Below are positions 7,726 to 16,490 of a stretch of 64,000 nt of DNA, one piece after another (the stretch's first letter is position 1; the number at the start of each line of letters is the position of its first letter). Origin of the DNA: Arthrobacter sp. AFG20 (GTDB taxonomy: Bacteria; Actinomycetota; Actinomycetes; Actinomycetales; Micrococcaceae); assembly GCF_002892795.1 (NCBI RefSeq), contig NZ_PJMC01000003.1, positions 124,001 to 188,000 on the forward strand. Reading direction: 5' to 3'. The position numbers and the translations under genes are program-made. The notes under the pieces are model-generated. The model saw only the letters and a program-made list of their open reading frames with translations, did not search any database and was not told where the DNA came from.

Positions 7726-9228
7726 ATGAAGCCCGAACAGCTCCAGTCCGTCCGGGCCACGCTCCGTTCCCCGCGGCGCCTCAAGACCGAGGCCCTGGCC
7801 GGACTGGTGGTGGCCCTCGCCCTCATTCCGGAAGCCATCGCGTTCTCTGTGATCGCCGGCGTGGATCCCCGGATCGGACTGTTCGCCTCCTTCACCATGG
7901 CGGTCACCATCTCCTTCGTAGGCGGCCGGCCCGCCATGATCTCGGCCGCAACAGGCGCCGTCGCCCTGGTGATCGCGCCGCTGATGCGCAGCCACGGACT
8001 GGACCACCTGATCGCCGCGGTAATCCTCGCCGGGGTCTTCCAGATCCTGCTCGCCATCCTGGGCGTCACCAGGCTCATGCGCTTCATCCCGCGCTCGGTG
8101 ATGGTGGGCTTCGTGAACGCCCTGGCCATCCTCGTTTTCATGGCCCAGCTACCTGAACTGATCGGGGTTCCCTGGCCCGTGTATCCGCTGGTCGCCGGGG
8201 GCCTGCTGATCGTCATCGGCTTCCGCCGGATTACGACGGCGGTGCCGTCACCCTTGGTGGCCATCGTCCTCCTGACGGCCCTCGCCGTGCTCGCCCGGAT
8301 CGACGTCCCCACCGTCCAGGACAAGGGCCAACTGCCGGAAAGCCTGCCCACACTGTTCATCCCTCAGGTGCCTCTGACGTGGGAAACCTTTCAGATCATC
8401 GCACCGTTCTCGCTGTCCATGGCGCTCGTGGGACTGCTGGAATCCCTGATGACTTCCAAGCTGGTGGACGACATCACCGATACGCGCTCCAACAAGACCC
8501 GCGAATCCTGGGGCCAGGGCGTGGCCAACATCATCACCGGCTTCTTGGGCGGCATGGGCGGCTGCGCCGTGATCGGGCAGACCATGATCAACGTCAAGGG
8601 CTCCGGCGCCCGGAGCCGGGTGTCGACGTTCCTTGCGGGTGTCTTCCTGCTCGTGTTGGTAGTCACCCTGGGCGACATCGTGGGCCTCATCCCCATGGCC
8701 GCCCTCGTGGCGGTGATGATCTTCATCTCAGCCATTACCTTCGAATGGCACTCGGTTGCGCCCGCCACCCTGAAGCGGATGCCCAAGTCGGAAACCGCCG
8801 TCATGCTGATCACTGTGGTCACGGTGGTGGTCACTCACAACCTGGCGATCGGCGTCGGCGTCGGCGTGCTGGCGGCGATGGCGATGTTCGCCCGGCGGGT
8901 GGCCCATTTCGCCACCGTGGAGCGGACAGAAGTGGAGCTCAACGGGCGGACTGCAGCCACCTACACGGTGGACGGCGAACTGTTCTTCGCCTCCTCCAAC
9001 GACCTCTACATGCAGTTCAACTACGCCCGCGACGCCGAGCCTGACATCGACAAGGTGGTGATCGATCTGCACGCCTCGCACTTGTGGGATGCCTCCACCA
9101 TTGCCGTGCTGGACGCCGTCACGGAAAAGTACCGCAGGCACGGCCGTGAGGTGGAACTGATCGGCCTCAACTCGGCCAGCATCCAGATGCGGGAACGTCT
9201 GGCCGGGAAGCTCAACGCCGCAGAGTGA
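7726..9228 (+). CDS. SulP-family anion transporter with STAS domain
   Basis: 500 aa: about 12 hydrophobic segments (residues 20-395) followed by a STAS domain (from residue 410, VDGELFFASSNDLYMQFNY). Family motifs are ALALIPEAIAFSVIAGV near residue 29, GGRPAMISAATGA near 66 and IGQTMINVKGSGARSR near 285. SulP proteins import sulfate, bicarbonate or other anions. The substrate cannot be told from sequence; BicA-type bicarbonate or sulfate transport are both possible. It begins only 6 bases after the alarmone synthetase stop with a poor ribosome-binding site, so its translation probably depends on the upstream gene. Confidence 0.9.
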   Translation: MKPEQLQSVRATLRSPRRLKTEALAGLVVALALIPEAIAFSVIAGVDPRIGLFASFTMAVTISFVGGRPAMISAATGAVALVIAPLMRSHGLDHLIAAVILAGVFQILLAILGVTRLMRFIPRSVMVGFVNALAILVFMAQLPELIGVPWPVYPLVAGGLLIVIGFRRITTAVPSPLVAIVLLTALAVLARIDVPTVQDKGQLPESLPTLFIPQVPLTWETFQIIAPFSLSMALVGLLESLMTSKLVDDITDTRSNKTRESWGQGVANIITGFLGGMGGCAVIGQTMINVKGSGARSRVSTFLAGVFLLVLVVTLGDIVGLIPMAALVAVMIFISAITFEWHSVAPATLKRMPKSETAVMLITVVTVVVTHNLAIGVGVGVLAAMAMFARRVAHFATVERTEVELNGRTAATYTVDGELFFASSNDLYMQFNYARDAEPDIDKVVIDLHASHLWDASTIAVLDAVTEKYRRHGREVELIGLNSASIQMRERLAGKLNAAE

Positions 9229-9369
9229 GCATTATCACTTCATGACGCGTACAGCCCTTACCTGACGCGGTTCGGCGCGGCGGGAAGCGACACGGTCCCG
9301 TTACCTTAATGTGACATTCCAAAAAGCCTCCCGTACGGTGGAAAACGTGCCTTCTTCACCGACGAGGCA

Positions 9370-9567
9370 CTCCCGCGCTGATTGCCTAACTCTGCCGCAG
9401 CCCGAGGAACCATTCGAAGACCCATGTCCGGCAGAGACGGGGAAACCACTTTTCGGCCCGCTTGAAGCGGGCCTTGGGGTGAAGCCGCACAGTTCCTGAC
9501 CACGCTCAGGACCGCGGCCGGGTGCCTCCCATCCGAATCCGACAGCTCACCTCGCAGGCATCGGGAG
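9370..9567 (+). promoter_or_regulatory. c-di-AMP riboswitch (ydaO/yuaA type)
   Basis: The conserved core is readable: GCCTAACTCTGCCGCAGCC after the P1 5' strand, GGGGAAACC and CTTGGGGTGAAGCC around a GGCCCGCTTGAAGCGGGCC hairpin, and CCGAATCCGACAGCTCACC near the 3' end. P1 is formed by CTCCCG (9370-9375) with CGGGAG (9562-9567), with GCC (9384-9386) against GGC (9557-9559). The gene's ribosome-binding site GAGAGG (9565-9570) overlaps the 3' strand of P1, so ligand-stabilised P1 would hide it. ydaO switches usually turn off cell-wall hydrolase and osmolyte genes when c-di-AMP is high (established). Confidence 0.88.
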
Positions 9568-9577
9568 AGGCTTCTTC

Positions 9578-10315
9578 ATGTCGTTCCGCTTTATTTCTGG
9601 CCGCCGTGCTGCGGTCATCCTTGCAGCATCCGGCCTGGCCTTCACCGGCAGCGTCGCAGCCAACGCCGCCAACGCTCCGGCCCAGCAGGCCAAGGCTCCG
9701 GCCGCCGCCCCCGCGACGGCCGGCCAGGTCCAGGCTCCCCTGAGCGCCGCCTCCAGCGTCAAGATCGAGTTTGAGCGCCCCGCGGTCAAGTCCGCTCCCG
9801 CTCCGGTGGTGGCAGCGCCCGTCGTCGAAAAGCCGGCCGTGAAGGAGGCTGCGGCACCTGCCGCCGCCCCCGTCGCCGCCGCCCCGGCTGCTGCGCCCGC
9901 CAAGGCTGCAGCTGCCCCGGCCGCACCCGCTCCCGCACCGAAGGTCACCGTCAAGGCTGCGGCTCCCGCGCCGAAGGCGCCCCTCAAGGCCGCGGCAGGC
10001 ATCAATGCCACGATGCTGGCGTCCGCCTATGCCCAGATCGGCATCACGCAGGACTGCACCGCCATGGTGGAAAAGGCCCTCGGTGCCGCCGGCATCCGTG
10101 TGGGTGACCTCGCGCCGATGCAGTTCCTGAGCCACGGCCGGGTCGTTTCCACCCCCCAGCCCGGAGACATGATCGTGCAGTCCGGCCACGTGGCCATCTA
10201 CGCCGGCGGCGGCAAGGTCATCAGCGGCGGCATGAACGGCATCAACGCCACCATGGCCCACCCGCTGTCCTGGCTCACGGCCACCGGCCCCGTCACGTTC
10301 GTGCGCGCGGCCTAG
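9578..10315 (+). CDS. Secreted NlpC/P60-family peptidoglycan hydrolase
   Basis: 245 aa. A signal peptide (MSFRFISGRRAAVILAASG, cleavage near Ala-Ala-Asn-Ala around residue 30) leads into about 110 residues of Ala/Pro/Val-rich linker, then a C-terminal NlpC/P60-like domain (from residue 145). The catalytic Cys lies in QDCTAMVEKAL and the His in QSGHVAIYAGGGKVISGG. The domain is short, and a third polar residue is not obvious. It is expected to cut peptide stems of peptidoglycan outside the cell. It is controlled by the c-di-AMP riboswitch directly upstream, a pairing common in actinobacteria. Confidence 0.85.
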   Translation: MSFRFISGRRAAVILAASGLAFTGSVAANAANAPAQQAKAPAAAPATAGQVQAPLSAASSVKIEFERPAVKSAPAPVVAAPVVEKPAVKEAAAPAAAPVAAAPAAAPAKAAAAPAAPAPAPKVTVKAAAPAPKAPLKAAAGINATMLASAYAQIGITQDCTAMVEKALGAAGIRVGDLAPMQFLSHGRVVSTPQPGDMIVQSGHVAIYAGGGKVISGGMNGINATMAHPLSWLTATGPVTFVRAA

Positions 10316-10330
10316 CAGAGCTGAGAAACC

Positions 10331-10367
10331 GCCGTGTTCCGCTGCCTTGGGGGCGGCGGAACACGGC
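10331..10367 (+). terminator. Hairpin terminator after the NlpC/P60 gene
   Basis: A 16-bp stem (GCCGTGTTCCGCTGCC with GGCGGCGGAACACGGC, one T.G pair) and 5-base loop start 16 bases after the stop codon. There is no T-run, as is frequent in high-GC actinobacteria. Between it and 10540 lies a second stem, CCGGGTCCGGA with TCCGGATCCGG, that may end the convergent diguanylate cyclase transcript. Confidence 0.6.
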
Positions 10368-10539
10368 CATCCCCAAGGTGCTCCCACCTTTCTCCAAGGA
10401 GGGTGGAACACACTGGCTATGCCTGATGAAAGACCGCAGTTCCGGCTGCGAGTCAGGATCGCCGGGTCCGGATTGTCCCCCATGCATTCCGGATCCGGTG
10501 CCTGCTTTAAGGGGGCAGAAGCTCCGCGGCATCTTCGCT

Positions 10540-11679
10540 TCAGCCCCTGACCGTGCGGTTCCGCCCCTGTGATTTGGCTTCATAGAGGGCGACGTCCGCG
10601 GCCGCGATCACCTCGTCGAGGTCAACGGTTGTCGCGGTGTAGGTGGAAATGCCGTAACTGACGGTCGGCATCCGCAGCAGTTCAGGGATGTGCTGCTCTG
10701 CCAGCCTCCTGCTGATTTCACTCGCAATGATTTCCGCAGTCTTGGGGCCCGCACCGGGAAGCAGGAGAATGAACTCCTCGCCGCCGTAGCGCCCGGCAAC
10801 GTCCGTGGACCGGACCGATGCGCTGCACGCCTGGGCAAAGGCCCGCAGTGCAAGGTCGCCCGCCGCGTGCCCGAAGGTGTCGTTTACTGACTTGAAGTGG
10901 TCCAGGTCTGCTAGGATCAGCGAGCCGCCGCTGTTGGCGGCCTTGCTGCGTTCCAACTCCTCGGCCGCCGCCTCCAGGAAGGCCCCGCGGTTCAGGAGGC
11001 CCGTCAGCCCGTCTTGGGTGGCGACCGTTCGCAACGCCCGGGTCTGCTGCTCGGTGCTCAGCCCCGCCATGCTGAAGGAGACCACCACCAGCAGCACCAT
11101 CGTGACCATCGTGGTCACCGCAGACCCGAAGTAGGTCGCAAAGACGGGACCGTTTGGCCCTTCGATGAGGAACACCACCAGACGGCATAGGTAGAAAAAT
11201 GCCACTCCGCCTGCCGCGATGGCCATGGGGATCCTGACCCGGGAGTACCCGGGTTCCAGCCGCCACAGCTCGTGCGAAGCCAAGCCAATCAGCACAGCCA
11301 TGGACGCCAGGAAGACGGCACCGCCGGCCCACGTATTGGATCCCGGATTGTCGACCGCGGCGGTGGCGCCCACGATCACCGGCAGCGCGACGGACAGCCA
11401 GATGTTGGGCCTCAGGTTCCGGAGGGAACGCGCGCCGGCCCAGACGCCCGCCGCGCCGGACACGAGCAGGACATCCCCCAGCGGATTGGCCCAGACCTGC
11501 TGGGGCGTGCCGTTGAGGAGGAAGGCCGCCGAGCCGGAAAGGAACAGGAGCAGGGCGGCGCACCACCAGGCGCTATAGGGCGAGCGGGTGCTGCGGAAGG
11601 TTGAAAAGTAGAACAGCAGCGCCAGAATCAGGGCCATCGCCGCGAAGGCAACCCGCAGTGTTGCCGTGTCTAGGATCAT
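10540..11679 (-). CDS. Membrane-bound diguanylate cyclase (GGDEF)
   Basis: 379 aa from ATG 11679 (AGGGGA upstream; the longer open frame has no site). About six or seven hydrophobic helices occupy residues 1-200 as an uncharacterised membrane sensor. The GGDEF domain follows, with DGLTGLLNRGAFLEAA near residue 220, DLDHFKSVNDTFGHAAGD near 255 and the active-site loop RYGGEEFILLLPG near 305. An RxxD product-inhibition site (RSTD) precedes GGEEF by the canonical five residues, so the enzyme should make c-di-GMP and be feedback-inhibited. There is no EAL domain. It is a single gene, convergent with the c-di-AMP-controlled gene. Confidence 0.9.
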   Translation of the reverse strand: MILDTATLRVAFAAMALILALLFYFSTFRSTRSPYSAWWCAALLLFLSGSAAFLLNGTPQQVWANPLGDVLLVSGAAGVWAGARSLRNLRPNIWLSVALPVIVGATAAVDNPGSNTWAGGAVFLASMAVLIGLASHELWRLEPGYSRVRIPMAIAAGGVAFFYLCRLVVFLIEGPNGPVFATYFGSAVTTMVTMVLLVVVSFSMAGLSTEQQTRALRTVATQDGLTGLLNRGAFLEAAAEELERSKAANSGGSLILADLDHFKSVNDTFGHAAGDLALRAFAQACSASVRSTDVAGRYGGEEFILLLPGAGPKTAEIIASEISRRLAEQHIPELLRMPTVSYGISTYTATTVDLDEVIAAADVALYEAKSQGRNRTVRG

Positions 11680-11833
11680 TCCGTCCCCTTGAATCCGATC
11701 CAGTGCAATCCAGTATCGCACCGGGATCGCCCGGGGTCCCGCTGTGCCGCAGAGAATTTTCTCAGTACGACACATTTGTCTGACATCAGTCACGAATTGG
11801 GCCGCCGCGGCGCTCCGGTGTCAGCATTATTGA

Positions 11834-12871
11834 ATGCTTGAGGCAACAAAAGATCCCGTATCCGCTCCCTCGGCCACGGAGGCCGACGCCGCACCCCTGA
11901 ACCCGGCCCTCGCCGCGGAAGCCAGGATTGCGCGCGTCGCGGTGACCGTCTTCCCCCTCCTGGTGCTCGCAGCCGGCGTTGCCGGGTTCCTGCTTCCCGG
12001 CGCCTTCAAACCCCTCGGCCCGGCGGTCCCGTACCTTCTGGGAATCATCATGTTCTGCATGGGCCTGACACTGACGCCGCCGGACTTCGCGGCCGTTGCG
12101 CGCAGGCCGTGGGCCGTGGTGCTGGGCATCGTGGCCCACTACGTGATCATGCCCGGGGCCGGCTGGGCGATCGCCACCCTCCTCCATCTGGAGCCCGCAC
12201 TCGCCGTGGGCCTGATCCTCGTGGGCTGCGCACCCTCCGGCACCGCCTCCAACGTGATGGCGTTCCTGGCCAAGGGCGATGTGGCCCTGTCCGTCGCCGT
12301 CGCCAGCGTATCCACTCTCCTCGCCCCGGTGGTCACGCCCGTCCTGGTGCTGTTCCTGGCCGGTTCCTTCCTCACCATCGACGCCGGCGGCATGGTGCTG
12401 GACATCGTCAAGACCGTGCTGCTGCCGGTGATCGCGGGCCTGCTGGCCCGGCTGTTCCTCAAGAAGCTCGTCGCGAAGGCGCTGCCGGCGCTCCCCTGGG
12501 CATCCGCCGTCGTTATTTCCCTTATCGTGGCTGTGGTGGTGGCCGGAAGCGCCAGCAAGATCCTGGCTGCCGGCGGCATTGTGTTCGTGGCCGTGGTGCT
12601 GCACAACGGATTCGGCCTCGGGCTCGGCTACCTGGCCGGCAAGCTGGGCCGCCTGGACGCCAAGGCGCGCAGGGCCCTCGCGTTCGAGGTCGGCATGCAG
12701 AACTCCGGCCTCGCGGCAACGCTCGCCACCGCCCACTTCACCCCGCTGGCGGCCCTGCCCTCAGCAGTCTTCTCGCTCTGGCACAACATCTCCGGTGCCA
12801 TCGTCGCTGCCTGGCTGGCCCGGAAGCCCCTGCCGGAACACAAGCCATCGCAGGAACAGCGGAAAGCCTAA
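11834..12871 (+). CDS. BASS-family (bile acid:sodium symporter-like) transporter
   Basis: 345 aa with about ten membrane segments from residue 35 to 325. Family signatures are GCAPSGTASNVMAFLAKGD near residue 135 and the second crossover region FEVGMQNSGLAATLA near residue 283, with GLTLTPPDF near 80. Bacterial BASS proteins co-transport organic anions such as pantoate, pyruvate or sulfur compounds with sodium; the substrate here is unknown. No ribosome-binding site precedes ATG 11834. Its 3' end overlaps the convergent monooxygenase gene by 4 bases. Confidence 0.85.
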   Translation: MLEATKDPVSAPSATEADAAPLNPALAAEARIARVAVTVFPLLVLAAGVAGFLLPGAFKPLGPAVPYLLGIIMFCMGLTLTPPDFAAVARRPWAVVLGIVAHYVIMPGAGWAIATLLHLEPALAVGLILVGCAPSGTASNVMAFLAKGDVALSVAVASVSTLLAPVVTPVLVLFLAGSFLTIDAGGMVLDIVKTVLLPVIAGLLARLFLKKLVAKALPALPWASAVVISLIVAVVVAGSASKILAAGGIVFVAVVLHNGFGLGLGYLAGKLGRLDAKARRALAFEVGMQNSGLAATLATAHFTPLAALPSAVFSLWHNISGAIVAAWLARKPLPEHKPSQEQRKA

Positions 12872-14268
12872 ACAGCAGCATTAACCGCGAGTTCCCTGTC
12901 GGCCGGTTCACCGGAGTCAGCAGGGGCAAATCCGCTCACGGGCCGCGGCAGCCCGTAGTGCTCACGGAGCGTGTGCCCCGTGTACTGCTGGCGGAACAGC
13001 CCGCGCGACCGCAGGATTGGGATGACGTGGTCCACGAAGGCGTCCAGGCCCGAGGGCAGCACCGGCGGCATAATGTTGAAGCCGTCGGCCGCGCCCTTCT
13101 CGAACCACTCCTGAATGGCATCCGCCACCTGCTCGGGCGTCCCGGAGAAGGTGCGGTGCCCTCGGCCGCCGCCGAGCCTGCCGATGAGCTGCCGGACGGT
13201 AAGCCGCTCGCGCCGGGCGAGTTCCACGATCAAGGTGTACCGGCTCTTGGCCCCCTCAATCGCATCCTCCGAGGGGAGGTCCTCGGGCAGTTGCGCATCA
13301 AGCGGCAGGGATTCGGGCGAGACCCGGAGGACGCCGGCCAGCTGCTTTCGTGCGTGCTCAGGATGGATGAGCTCATCGAGTTGCTTCTCCAGCCGCCGCG
13401 CCTCGTGCTCGGTGGAGCCGATGACCGGAACAATGCCGGGCAGGATCTTGATGTGTTCCGGGTTGCGGCCCACGGCGGCCGTCTTCCGCTTCAGGTCGGC
13501 ATAGAAGCGCTGCGCCTCGGCCAGTGTCTGCTGCGCGGTGAACACCGCCTCGGCGTAGCGGGCGGCGAAGTCCTTGCCGTCTTCGGAAGAGCCGGCCTGC
13601 ACGATCACCGGGTGGCCCTGGGGTGAACGCGGCACGTCCAGGGGACCCTGGATCCGGAAGTAGCGGCCGGCGTGGTTGACGGCGTGGACGCGTGAGCTGT
13701 CACCCCAGACCCCGGCCGCCTTGTCCCCCACCGCGGCGTCGTCTTCCCAGCTGTCCCAGAGCTTCCTGGCGGCATCCAGGAACTCGGCGGCTCGCTCGTA
13801 ACGGCGCCAGTGTGCGGGCTGGTCCTCCAGCGAGAAGTTCCGCGCCGCGGCCTCGCCGGCCGTTGTCACCACGTTCCAGCCGGCCCGGCCGCCGCTGATG
13901 TGGTCCAGCGAGGCGAACCTGCGTGCCAGGTTGTAGGGATCGTTGTAGGTGGTGGAGGCGGTGCCGATCAGCCCGATCCGTTTGGTCACGGCGGCGATGG
14001 CACTGAGCAGGACCGTCGGCTCGAGGGTCCCGTAGGGGCGCTGCCGCACGTCGCCGTGCAGCACGGGCGAGTCGGCGAAAAAGATCGAGTCGAAGGTGCC
14101 GCGTTCGGCGGTCCGGGCGAGCTGCTGGAAGTGTGCCACCTGCGTTCCGGCGAAACTGTCGCTCTCGGGCAGCCGCCAGGACGCCTCATGGTGTCCGGTG
14201 CTCATCAGGAAGGCATTCAGGTGGAGCTGGCGTGCGCCGCCGGCTTTGGCAGTGGTGCGTTCAGGCAT
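12868..14268 (-). CDS. LLM-class flavin-dependent monooxygenase (NtaA/SnaA/DszA family)
   Basis: 466 aa, the family's usual size. It starts with LHLNAFLMSTGHHEASWR, typical of the NtaA/SnaA/DszA branch, and carries SAIAAVTKRIGLIGTASTTYNDPYN near residue 95 and GRAGWNVVTTAGEAAARNF near 135. Such enzymes use FMNH2 from a separate reductase and O2 to break C-S or C-N bonds in sulfonates, sulfones or aminopolycarboxylates. It is the last gene of a minus-strand unit behind a nitrate/sulfonate-type ABC permease and ATPase, which suggests scavenging of sulfur from an organosulfur compound. No flavin reductase gene is nearby. Confidence 0.88.
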   Translation of the reverse strand: MPERTTAKAGGARQLHLNAFLMSTGHHEASWRLPESDSFAGTQVAHFQQLARTAERGTFDSIFFADSPVLHGDVRQRPYGTLEPTVLLSAIAAVTKRIGLIGTASTTYNDPYNLARRFASLDHISGGRAGWNVVTTAGEAAARNFSLEDQPAHWRRYERAAEFLDAARKLWDSWEDDAAVGDKAAGVWGDSSRVHAVNHAGRYFRIQGPLDVPRSPQGHPVIVQAGSSEDGKDFAARYAEAVFTAQQTLAEAQRFYADLKRKTAAVGRNPEHIKILPGIVPVIGSTEHEARRLEKQLDELIHPEHARKQLAGVLRVSPESLPLDAQLPEDLPSEDAIEGAKSRYTLIVELARRERLTVRQLIGRLGGGRGHRTFSGTPEQVADAIQEWFEKGAADGFNIMPPVLPSGLDAFVDHVIPILRSRGLFRQQYTGHTLREHYGLPRPVSGFAPADSGEPADRELAVNAAV

Positions 14269-14304
14269 GATCTGGTTCCTTGGGTTGGGAGGGGGCGTTG
14301 CAGG

Positions 14305-15222
14305 TCAGGCGGTCCGGGATCCGACGGCGGTCCGCCAGCGGGAGAAGTGGCGTTCGACGCCGACCAGCAGGTAGTTGACCAGCAGGCCGAGCAGGGACAC
14401 CGTCAGGATGCCCGCGTACATGTCCGGGATAAGGAAGCTCATCTGGGAATTGACGATCAGGTAGCCCAAGCCCGCCTTGGCACCTACCATCTCGGCGGCG
14501 ATCAGGACGAGGATGGAGGATGTGCCGGCCATCCGGATGCCCGTGAAGATGGTGGGCACGGCGGACGGAAGGATCACTTTCTGGAACAGCTGGAAGTTGG
14601 ACAGCCCCAGTGAGCGGGCGGCCCGGACCAGCAGCGGGTCAACGGTCCGGACGCCGGCGATGGTGTTCAGCAGCACGGGGAAGAATGCCGCGTAGGCCAC
14701 GATGCTGATCTTCGAGGTCTCCCCGATGCCCAGCAGCAGCGTGAACACGGGTAGCAGGGCCAGCGCGGCCGTGTTCCTGAAGACTTCCAGCAGCGGGTTG
14801 AGGAAACGGTCGAGGGCGCCATACCAGGCCACGAGCAAGCCGAGGGCTACAGCCGTTACGACGGCGATGCCGAAGCCGCTGGCGGACCGGCTCAGGCTGG
14901 CTGCGAGGTGGTTTTGCAGCTGGCCGTTTCCGATGAGTGTGCCCAGTGCCTCGAGCACTTCGTGTAGGGGTGGAAGGAAAACTCTCGTCGATGCCGGAGC
15001 GAGGTAGGTGGGTCCCAGTTCCCAGAGCAGCAGGAACAGGATGATCGCACCGGCACCCCACACGGCTTTTCCGCCCTGCCGGACGTACCGGCGCAGCGTG
15101 GCCGCCGGTGTCTTGCCGAAACTCGGACTCAGCACCGGATTTCGCTCCGTCGTTGCCTTCCCGGCCGCCGCCGCGGGATCTGTCTGCGTTTCCGTTTCCT
15201 TGGTCAGTGTTGGCGTGCTCAT
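14305..15222 (-). CDS. SsuC/TauC-type ABC transporter permease
   Basis: 305 aa with a charged N-terminal region of about 65 residues and six membrane segments. It has the binding-protein-dependent transport signature VRAARSLGLSNFQLFQKVILPSAVPTIF near residue 200, where EAA-like contact with the ATPase occurs, and GLGYLIVNSQ near 255. It belongs to the nitrate/sulfonate/taurine permease family. Its start overlaps the ATPase stop by one base (TGATG), so the two are translationally coupled. Confidence 0.9.
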   Translation of the reverse strand: MSTPTLTKETETQTDPAAAAGKATTERNPVLSPSFGKTPAATLRRYVRQGGKAVWGAGAIILFLLLWELGPTYLAPASTRVFLPPLHEVLEALGTLIGNGQLQNHLAASLSRSASGFGIAVVTAVALGLLVAWYGALDRFLNPLLEVFRNTAALALLPVFTLLLGIGETSKISIVAYAAFFPVLLNTIAGVRTVDPLLVRAARSLGLSNFQLFQKVILPSAVPTIFTGIRMAGTSSILVLIAAEMVGAKAGLGYLIVNSQMSFLIPDMYAGILTVSLLGLLVNYLLVGVERHFSRWRTAVGSRTA

Positions 15223-16130
15223 CAGGCTGCCTTTCCGGTGGTGATGGTCCTGGTTTCGTCCGGGGCCGTTCCGTCGGGCTGGATCTTCGCGTGGCCGGCT
15301 TCCTGGGCACGGCGTACCTCGTCATGCAGCAGCGACCAAACCTTGTGCCGGTGTTCCACGAAGGCAGGGTTGGAGCGGACATCCTCGTCGCCGGAGCGGG
15401 CTCCCAGGTCGATGTCCACGATTTCCTTGAGCCGTCCCGGCCGGGAGCTGAGCACGGCCACCCGCTGGCCGAGGTACACGGCCTCGTCGATGCCGTGGGT
15501 GATGAAGATGATGGTCTTGCCCGTGGTGGCCCAGATCCGGAGCAGCTCGGTCTGGAGTTGCTCGCGAGTTTGGGCGTCCAGTGCGGCGAACGGTTCATCC
15601 ATCAGCAGGATGTCCGGCTCGTAGGCCAGGCTGCGGGCGATGGCCACGCGCTGTTTCATGCCGCCGGACAGCTCGTGGGGGTAACGGTCTTCAAATCCGC
15701 CGAGGCCCACCAGCTCAAGGTATTCGCGTGCCTTCTCGGCACGTTCCTTGCGACTGTAGCGCTTCCCGTCGCTGCCCACGCCTTCCAGTCCAAAGGACAC
15801 GTTGGCGGCGGCCGTTCGCCAGGGGAACAGCGCATACTGCTGGAAAACGACGGCGCGGTCCCGGCCCGGGCCTGCCACTTCCCGGCCGTCCACCAGCACC
15901 TGGCCGGTGTCCGGCTTGGTGAGTCCTGCCAGGAGGTCCAGGAGTGTGGTCTTGCCGGAGCCGCTGGGGCCCACCAGGGTGATGAATTCACCTGCGGAGA
16001 CGTCAAGGGAGATCCCGTCCAGGGCGGTCAGGACCGCCCCGTCCGGGTTGCCCTTGCTGGGCCGCACCGTGAACTTCTTGGTGATGTTTTGAAGGCTGAT
16101 TTTCGGTATCGGCCCGGTTCCGGAGGTCAT
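15222..16130 (-). CDS. SsuB/TauB-type ABC transporter ATP-binding protein
   Basis: 302 aa from ATG 16130 (AAGGGAAG upstream). The longer open frame back to 16421 has no recognisable protein content. Walker A is GPSGSGKTTLLDLLAGL, the Q-loop VFQQYALFPWRT, the ABC signature ELSGGMKQRVAIARSL, Walker B PDILLMDEPFAALD and the H-loop FITHGIDEAVYL. With the permease and the flavin monooxygenase downstream it forms an aliphatic-sulfonate-like uptake unit. The usual periplasmic binding protein (SsuA/TauA) is absent from the cluster. Confidence 0.92.
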   Translation of the reverse strand: MTSGTGPIPKISLQNITKKFTVRPSKGNPDGAVLTALDGISLDVSAGEFITLVGPSGSGKTTLLDLLAGLTKPDTGQVLVDGREVAGPGRDRAVVFQQYALFPWRTAAANVSFGLEGVGSDGKRYSRKERAEKAREYLELVGLGGFEDRYPHELSGGMKQRVAIARSLAYEPDILLMDEPFAALDAQTREQLQTELLRIWATTGKTIIFITHGIDEAVYLGQRVAVLSSRPGRLKEIVDIDLGARSGDEDVRSNPAFVEHRHKVWSLLHDEVRRAQEAGHAKIQPDGTAPDETRTITTGKAA

Positions 16131-16490
16131 GGTGTGCTTCCCTTCAGCAGGTCGTTCAAGGCGTTTGGTGTCCACCATGAGAGCAGAGATGGACCACCGC
16201 CTGAAGGGCGCGGTCACGAGGGGAAACGGGGCGTAACCTGCCGGCCGGGGCCGCGCCTGGCGGCTCCGGGACGCGCAGGGACTCGCAAGGAAACAGTGCG
16301 TAACGGCGGGCGTCTTCCGATGACATCCGATGACGCATGAAGGCAGGAACGAACCGCGACGGCGGCTGATGTTGCGGCTGGCTACGGACCATGACGTGCG
16401 GGCGCCGTCCGTACCCAGCACGGGAGGCGGGCAGGGGCCAAGGCTGATTGTTACGCGGCTGCCGGTAGCCGGTTCTGGATCCCCTGGTTC
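16131..16490. other. Intergenic region upstream of the SsuBC-like unit
   Basis: About 360 bases without a supported gene, where a substrate-binding-protein gene would be expected. The only repeat noted is CCGATGACATCCGATGACGC (16318-16337), two copies of CCGATGAC. Its base composition resembles coding DNA, so it may be gene debris, but no frame gives a recognisable protein. Confidence 0.4.

Noticed and set aside
9506..10483. Minus-strand frame of 325 codons opposite the NlpC/P60 gene
   Set aside because: The Gly/Arg repeats are the mirror of the Ala/Pro linker on the real strand; it also spans the riboswitch and terminator.
16131..16421. N-terminal extension of the SsuB-like ATPase
   Set aside because: The extra 97 residues are Arg/Ser/Cys-rich without family similarity; ATG 16130 has a proper ribosome-binding site.
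16131..16490. SAM-type riboswitch upstream of the organosulfur transporter genes
   Set aside because: I looked for conserved SAM riboswitch cores and saw none in either orientation.
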